Positions 60,038 to 64,000 of a stretch of DNA of 64,000 nucleotides are shown in pieces (the stretch's first letter is position 1; every line of letters begins with the position of its first letter). The notes beneath the pieces are model-generated. The model did not search any database. It worked only from the letters and a program-made list of their open reading frames with translations, and was not told the DNA's origin. The DNA comes from Candidatus Gastranaerophilales bacterium (GTDB taxonomy: Bacteria; Cyanobacteriota; Vampirovibrionia; Gastranaerophilales; Gastranaerophilaceae), in contig CALUWE010000008.1 in NCBI GenBank assembly GCA_944324425.1, positions 1 to 64,000 on the forward strand, written 5' to 3'. Both the position numbers and the translations under genes were made by a program.

Positions 60038-60477
60038 TGGCATTTAACTTTATTGCAAACGCCGCTTCAATACTTTCGGTAACTTCAAGTGCGATTGAAG
60101 CCGGAGAATTGGGTGTAAGAACTGCAAAACAATCAGCAAGAACGGCCGTTGCAGTTAAAGATATTAAAGATTATACCGGCGATTCTATGCTGAATAAATC
60201 AAGCGAAAAACATAATGCCATGAAAGAAATTGTAAGAAACGGCGATTTCTTCACTGGCATCTACAAAGCAGGCGGTGCAATTTCCGGTTTTGGAAAAGGG
60301 CTTTGGGACGGCATGAAAGGCAATTGGCTTTCAACCGGTTTTGCCGCAATGACACTTGCTTGCAGGAACAGAACCGCAAAAACAATAGGGCTTATAGGTA
60401 TGACAGGTTCCATGCTCTATGACTTTGTTAAAAACGGAACAAACCTCTTTACAAGGAAAGATATAATCGAAAAATAA
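60037..60477 (+). CDS. Unknown small Gly/Ala-rich amphipathic protein
   Basis: This 146-residue protein overlaps the preceding stop as TAATG, so it is translationally coupled to member 1 of the HEAT-like pair. It has an N-terminal amphipathic segment (FIANAASILSVTSSAIEAGELG) and two moderately hydrophobic helices (GIYKAGGAISGFGKGLWDGM and TIGLIGMTGSMLYDFV). The style recalls the glycine-rich 22057-22815 protein. I recognise no family. Peripheral membrane association is plausible. Confidence 0.6.
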   Translation: MAFNFIANAASILSVTSSAIEAGELGVRTAKQSARTAVAVKDIKDYTGDSMLNKSSEKHNAMKEIVRNGDFFTGIYKAGGAISGFGKGLWDGMKGNWLSTGFAAMTLACRNRTAKTIGLIGMTGSMLYDFVKNGTNLFTRKDIIEK

Positions 60478-60481
60478 TAAA

Positions 60482-60499
60482 AATGTAAAATAATGTAAA
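60482..60499 (-). promoter_or_regulatory. HLR1-type RpaB site upstream of second HEAT-like gene
   Basis: On the minus strand TTTACATT-AT-TTTACATT is an exact fit to two KTTACAWW repeats with a 2-base spacer, and both halves are identical. It lies 5 bases after the previous stop and about 135 bases before the 60635 start. A TATTAT hexamer at 60555-60560 could be the -10, which would put the site near -76. Confidence 0.52.
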
Positions 60500-60634
60500 G
60501 TGCTAAAATTCAATAATAGCTTAAAAAATAAAATAAATTTAACAAAAAAACCGATATTATAGCAACAGAAAATATTCAGAAGACTTATAGAAACGTCAAA
60601 TCAATAAAAATTCAAAAAGGAGATATATAGAATT

Positions 60635-61810
60635 ATGATGCAGACAGTAGGCTCACCTTATTATCCGATGCAAACAGCACCAGCAGCAAGTGCAGTTAAC
60701 ATTCAAATTTTTGAACCTAAAGCATATTCCGGACAACCGGCTAATAACGTTGCTAATCCTATCTATGCTTACCCTCAACAATCAATGTATAGCCAACCTT
60801 ATATGAATCAATACCAACAATATATGCCGATGCAAGCACCGATGTATGCACCCCAAATGTCGCAGGTACAACAACTCCCCCAGCAATCAATGCCGGCACC
60901 TCTCTTAGCACAGGCACCGGCAACTGAACAAGCTCCTGTTGAACAAGCGGCACCTCAAACTCCGGCTGCACAACCTCAACTTCAAGTGCAACAGCCTACT
61001 GAACAAGCTCAAAATGCAGTTGATGTAAATTCATTGGTTGCAGGCTTAAAAAGCACAGACAATAAAACCCAAGAAGATGCAATTACAAAAATTGCAAACT
61101 TAAGCCAAGGTTCACCTGAAATGCAAAGCGCAGTTTTATCCGAACCTGTTATGAGAGGCTTAGCAGACATTGTTAAGCAAGATACATCAACCCTTCAAGG
61201 GCCGACCGATGCTCAAGTTGCAGCAATAAACAAAGCTGCAACAGGTGCGAAATTAACCCCTGAGGAAGAAGCTTTAACAAAACAATTGGCGCCAAAAACA
61301 ATGGCTGATAAAAACAGAGTAATTTCAATGTTCACTCTTGCAATGTTACAGAAAAACCAAAGAGATGAAATTGACAGATATAATGCAACTCAAGACCCTA
61401 ACAATCAATTACCGCAGCTTAAATTAAACGATTTAATCGGATACACGGAAATTGAAAATGCGGCAAGAAACGAAAACGAAAAAGAAGTTAAATTAGCGGC
61501 AATTCAAGCTCTTTCATATGTTGCAAGACCTGAAGACAAAGAAACAATCGAACCTGTTTTAAAAGCAGCTATGAATGACCCTGAACCATTAATTCAACAA
61601 GCTGCAAATGAAGTTCTTGTTAACATAGGCGCAGCACCTCAAGCAGCAGCTCCAGCTGAAGCGCAAGGTGCACAACAACAAGAACCCGTTGACCTTTCAA
61701 AAATGTCCAGAAAAGAAAGAAAGGCATACGAAAAAGCACAAAAGAAAGCTGAAAAAGAAGCGGCTAAATTAGCTAAACAACAAGGCGCTGAAGCACAAAA
61801 AGCAGCTTAA
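60635..61810 (+). CDS. Q/P/A-rich HEAT-like protein with AVNIQI motif (member 2)
   Basis: The 391 residues repeat the design of the 59006 protein. A Gln/Pro/Tyr/Met-rich N-terminus has SAVNIQIFEPKAYSGQ (~19-34). HEAT-like repeats follow from ~130 (LVAGLKSTDNKTQEDAITKIANL; then VKLAAIQALSYVARPEDKETIEPVLKAAMNDPEPLIQQAANEVLVNIG near 290-340). A Lys/Ala-rich basic tail (RKERKAYEKAQKKAEKEAAKL) closes it. GGAG precedes the ATG at a rather long spacing. It has its own upstream HLR1 site and a terminator. The shared motif, adjacent position and same strand show a tandem duplication. Function unknown. Confidence 0.68.
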   Translation: MMQTVGSPYYPMQTAPAASAVNIQIFEPKAYSGQPANNVANPIYAYPQQSMYSQPYMNQYQQYMPMQAPMYAPQMSQVQQLPQQSMPAPLLAQAPATEQAPVEQAAPQTPAAQPQLQVQQPTEQAQNAVDVNSLVAGLKSTDNKTQEDAITKIANLSQGSPEMQSAVLSEPVMRGLADIVKQDTSTLQGPTDAQVAAINKAATGAKLTPEEEALTKQLAPKTMADKNRVISMFTLAMLQKNQRDEIDRYNATQDPNNQLPQLKLNDLIGYTEIENAARNENEKEVKLAAIQALSYVARPEDKETIEPVLKAAMNDPEPLIQQAANEVLVNIGAAPQAAAPAEAQGAQQQEPVDLSKMSRKERKAYEKAQKKAEKEAAKLAKQQGAEAQKAA

Positions 61811-61823
61811 CCAAACATACACT

Positions 61824-61857
61824 AAAAAAGAACTGCAAAATTTGTAGTTCTTTTTTT
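61824..61857. terminator. Bidirectional Rho-independent terminator
   Basis: AAAAAAGAACT-GCAAAATTTGT-AGTTCTTTTTT forms a long A/T-flanked hairpin with an inner CAAA/TTTG extension. It lies between the second HEAT-like gene and the convergent histidine kinase. Confidence 0.85.
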
Positions 61858-63010
61858 ATGCGCTGAATTTTAAAATAAAAACAGACCCCTTATTTGGTGC
61901 TGATTTTAAGCTGATTTCGCCGTTCAGCATTTTAACAAACTCTTTTGTAATTGTTAACCCTAAACCTGTTGATGAGTATTTTTTTGTGTAGATATTATCT
62001 AATTGAACAAATTTTTCAAAAATTTTATCGTGGTTTTTCTTATCAATTCCAATTCCAAAATCTTGAACTTCAATAAAAACACAGTCGGATTTTTTATAAA
62101 TTTTGATTGTAACTTTTGAATTTTCATAAGAAAATTTAATCGCGTTACCAAGCAAGTTATAAATAATTTGTTTAAACTTTTGATAGTCAACTAAAATTTC
62201 GCCTTCAAATTCATTAATAAGTTCAATTTTTATATTTTTTTCATTTGCTAAGGGTTCAATTATATTTATAACTTCTTTTATAATGTTTGAGGGATGAAAC
62301 AGTGCCAAATTAACTTTCATTCCTTTGGCTTCAATTTTTGTCATATCTAAAATATCATTTATAAGGCCCGTAAGATGAATGGCGGATGATAAAATTTTAT
62401 TTGTGTAATTTTTCTGTTTTTCGTTTAATTTGCCAAGCATCTCGTCTTTAAGAGCGGTTGAAAAACCTATAATTGAATTTAGGGGCGTTCTTAGTTCATG
62501 GGAAACATTTGCCAAAAATTCACTTCGGATTTTGTCTGTTTCAATTAATTTTTCATTTTGTTCTTCAAGTTTTTTTGTTGCAATGTTTTTTTCTAAAATT
62601 GCATTTTGCAGGATGGATAATTGGTTTTGAAAAATTTTTGAAATTTCAAAATCTTTAATAACGTATGAAATTTCAAGACAGGCTTTTTTTGCTTTTTCTT
62701 TTTCTTGTTTTTTAAACTCTTCTTTTCGAATAAAAAGAAAATATCCGATAATGCTGTTTTGCATTTTTACGGGGATTTTTAATCTTTTATATACATCTTC
62801 TTTTTTTAAATCGGGCGTGTAGTTCGCAAAATCTTTATCAAAGGAATGTTTGTGCGATAAAAAATATTTGCCTTGGGTTTTATAGAAAAACGCACAACAA
62901 GAAAAATCAAATTCTTTTTTTAATTTTGAAAAACAATCAAAATAAAAAGAATCCGCTTCTTTAAAATTATCCTCATTAAAATAGGCGGTAGTTAAAAGGT
63001 TATTGTTCAT
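61856..63010 (-). CDS. Sensor histidine kinase (GAF-like input, HisKA-HATPase)
   Basis: The 384 residues have an N-terminal ~120-residue GAF-like input region, a coiled coil (FQNQLSILQNAILEKNIATKKLEEQNEKL), and the phospho-acceptor His in FLANVSHELRTPLNSIIGFS (about residue 174). The HATPase has the N box (IIYNLLGNAIKFS), G1 (VQDFGIGID), F box and G2 (STGLGLTITKEFV). There is no membrane segment, so it senses an internal signal. No response regulator adjoins it. The RpaA and RpaB genes in the window lack linked kinases, so it is a candidate partner but no more than that. Confidence 0.9.
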   Translation of the reverse strand: MNNNLLTTAYFNEDNFKEADSFYFDCFSKLKKEFDFSCCAFFYKTQGKYFLSHKHSFDKDFANYTPDLKKEDVYKRLKIPVKMQNSIIGYFLFIRKEEFKKQEKEKAKKACLEISYVIKDFEISKIFQNQLSILQNAILEKNIATKKLEEQNEKLIETDKIRSEFLANVSHELRTPLNSIIGFSTALKDEMLGKLNEKQKNYTNKILSSAIHLTGLINDILDMTKIEAKGMKVNLALFHPSNIIKEVINIIEPLANEKNIKIELINEFEGEILVDYQKFKQIIYNLLGNAIKFSYENSKVTIKIYKKSDCVFIEVQDFGIGIDKKNHDKIFEKFVQLDNIYTKKYSSTGLGLTITKEFVKMLNGEISLKSAPNKGSVFILKFSA

Positions 63011-63052
63011 AACTTTTAATTATATACCGCCTGTTTTTAATTTTCAAAATTG

Positions 63053-63553
63053 TTAAATTGTAAGTCTGTATCCGCCTTTTGTAGCGTTAACAAGAACATC
63101 TTCAATAATTTTTGCTCTTAAGTTTTTAATATATTTATAAACGTAATCTGTCGGAAGGTTTAAAACCTTTGCTAAATCTTTAGCATAAACAATAGTATCC
63201 GTGTTTTGAATAAAATAATCCAAAACTTTTTGTTCTCTTTCCGTTAGCGGTTTATTAAAATTCAATCTTCTTGTTTTATCTTTTGTTGAAACTTCTTTGT
63301 ATGTTTTGTTTTGTTCCATTTCAACAGATTTTTTTGCAACTTCTATAACCGCTTCTTTTGGTGCGGGTTTTGCAACGTCTGAAATATATTTTGAACCTGA
63401 ATTTTGATTTTGAAGAACTATATCAACAATGTCGTTTGTTTGTTTTTCGCCTTTAAGGGTTTTGCCTAATCTTCTTGCATATTCTTCAAGAGTGATTCTT
63501 TCTAATGAACTTCTCCAGTGTTTAATTTCCTCTTTGCTTAAATATTCACTCAT
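63053..63553 (-). CDS. Winged-helix DNA-binding-like protein without receiver
   Basis: The last ~65 of 166 residues (LTEREQKVLDYFIQNTDTIVYAKDLAKVLNLPTDYVYKYIKNLRAKI, ending NATKGGYRLTI) read like the winged helix of OmpR-type regulators, including the final hairpin GGYRL. The N-terminal half is not a receiver; it is charged, helical and partly disordered. So this may be a stand-alone DNA-binding protein. It lies just upstream of the histidine kinase on the same strand (43 bases), which raises the chance of a functional link. Confidence 0.6.
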   Translation of the reverse strand: MSEYLSKEEIKHWRSSLERITLEEYARRLGKTLKGEKQTNDIVDIVLQNQNSGSKYISDVAKPAPKEAVIEVAKKSVEMEQNKTYKEVSTKDKTRRLNFNKPLTEREQKVLDYFIQNTDTIVYAKDLAKVLNLPTDYVYKYIKNLRAKIIEDVLVNATKGGYRLTI

Positions 63554-63704
63554 TTATTAACTTCCCCTTATAAGAAATAATTCCGATTAATTTAGTTATA
63601 GCATGGTTGAAGGTTAAAAATCACAAAATATTTTGTATTGTAAAAATTATTTTTTACTCTTGACAAAAATGTTTTTATAATAATACCCCAATAAAATTAA
63701 CGGT

Positions 63705-64000
63705 TTAGCAGTTATATAGTCTGCATGCAACTTTTGAGCCGTCTTGTTGTTGACAAAGTTTAAAAATTTTATCCTCACAAATTTGTTCTTTAAAATCGCA
63801 TCTTTTATGAAACTCGCAGCCTGAAATAAATTCCGTTATGGGGCTCGGCGCACCTTTTATGTTTTTAAGCCTTTTTTCTTTGTTATAAGGAAGAGCTTCA
63901 ATTAAAGCTTTTGTGTAAGGGTGCTTTGGGTTTTTAAAAAGAGTTTTAACGTCAGCCTCTTCAACCGCCCTTCCCATATACATAATAGAAATAAAATCCG
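63705..64000 (-). CDS. Oligopeptide ABC transporter ATP-binding protein, C-terminal part (OppD/DppD type)
   Basis: The frame is open to the right edge, so the gene is cut by the window; only the last 98 or so codons are seen. The visible part reads DFISIMYMGRAVEEADVKTLF, then HPYTKALIEALP and CEFHKRCDFKEQICED, the oligo_HPY tail typical of OppD/DppD with its Cys cluster. The internal ATG at 63983 is not the start. It is the counterpart of the OppF-type ATPase at 3140-3925 but lies 60 kb away. Confidence 0.9.
   Translation of the reverse strand, partial: DFISIMYMGRAVEEADVKTLFKNPKHPYTKALIEALPYNKEKRLKNIKGAPSPITEFISGCEFHKRCDFKEQICEDKIFKLCQQQDGSKVACRLYNC

Noticed and set aside
1..64000. CRISPR arrays, insertion sequences, prophage modules or replication origin
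   Set aside because: I saw no regularly spaced repeats, transposase or integrase, phage structural genes or DnaA-box cluster in the window.

Overview
The window is 64 kb of AT-rich, densely packed bacterial chromosome. It most resembles a non-photosynthetic cyanobacterial relative, the Vampirovibrionia/Melainabacteria and probably gut Gastranaerophilales. The strongest reasons are two OmpR-type regulators that match cyanobacterial RpaB (23497-24243) and RpaA (53185-53910) over their whole length. KdsD/KdsC point to a lipopolysaccharide-bearing envelope. There is an Na+-pumping decarboxylase, no photosynthesis or respiratory-chain genes, and several proteins with a short N-terminal M-K-I...F-G tag that I associate with this group. 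The taxonomic call is inference from protein resemblance alone.

Layout. 0-4 kb: two tRNA-Thr genes, a large acidic protein with a UvrD-type Tudor tail, and a peptide-ABC ATPase. 4-10 kb: RNA polymerase omega, purine nucleoside phosphorylase, a group 2 sigma factor, endonuclease IV, a tagged PRTase-like protein, a deaminase, a Zn-alcohol dehydrogenase and a flavin reductase-rubredoxin. 10-16 kb: a calpain-like protease, a FliA/WhiG-type sigma factor, an HsdR-N-like nuclease, a divergent GH13 protein, then a 590-base gene-free stretch with a GC-rich structured RNA candidate and tRNA-Pro. 16-29 kb: ilvBN, a SulP permease, a tagged ADP-ribosyltransferase, wecB, rpaB with an MpaA-like amidase, a coiled-coil protein, a STAS-eda-sfp-serpin-like operon, and kdsD-kdsC. 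29-41 kb: a coiled-coil/Ca-binding-type protein, a degenerate receiver-GGDEF protein, a GT-C transferase, a dicarboxylate/glutamate symporter with rlmH and a pyrimidine phosphorylase, a cupin, dnaX and an LD-carboxypeptidase. 41-53 kb: birA-oadA-oadB, a tagged protein, a possible small RNA, a double glycosyltransferase, transketolase, a TPR-GT9 protein, rimI-bioY and speH. 53-64 kb: rpaA-ctpA, lipA/lpd, gatB, a two-member family of Q/N/P-rich HEAT-like proteins, a histidine kinase, a winged-helix protein and the end of an oppD-like gene.

How it fits together. The gene set suggests a fermentative, host-associated anaerobe. Oxaloacetate decarboxylase makes a sodium gradient, BirA and BioY support its biotin, and a cation-coupled symporter could use the gradient. 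Cell-wall recycling is visible as MpaA-like, LdcA and oligopeptide ATPases. Envelope sugars are served by WecB, KdsC/D and several glycosyltransferases.

The most unusual signal is regulatory. Sequences matching the cyanobacterial RpaB site (HLR1, two KTTACAWW repeats with a 2-nt spacer) lie upstream of both HEAT-like paralogues and of a tagged protein, and a weaker form overlaps the rpaA promoter. This suggests a re-purposed RpaA/RpaB network controlling lineage-specific surface or secreted proteins.
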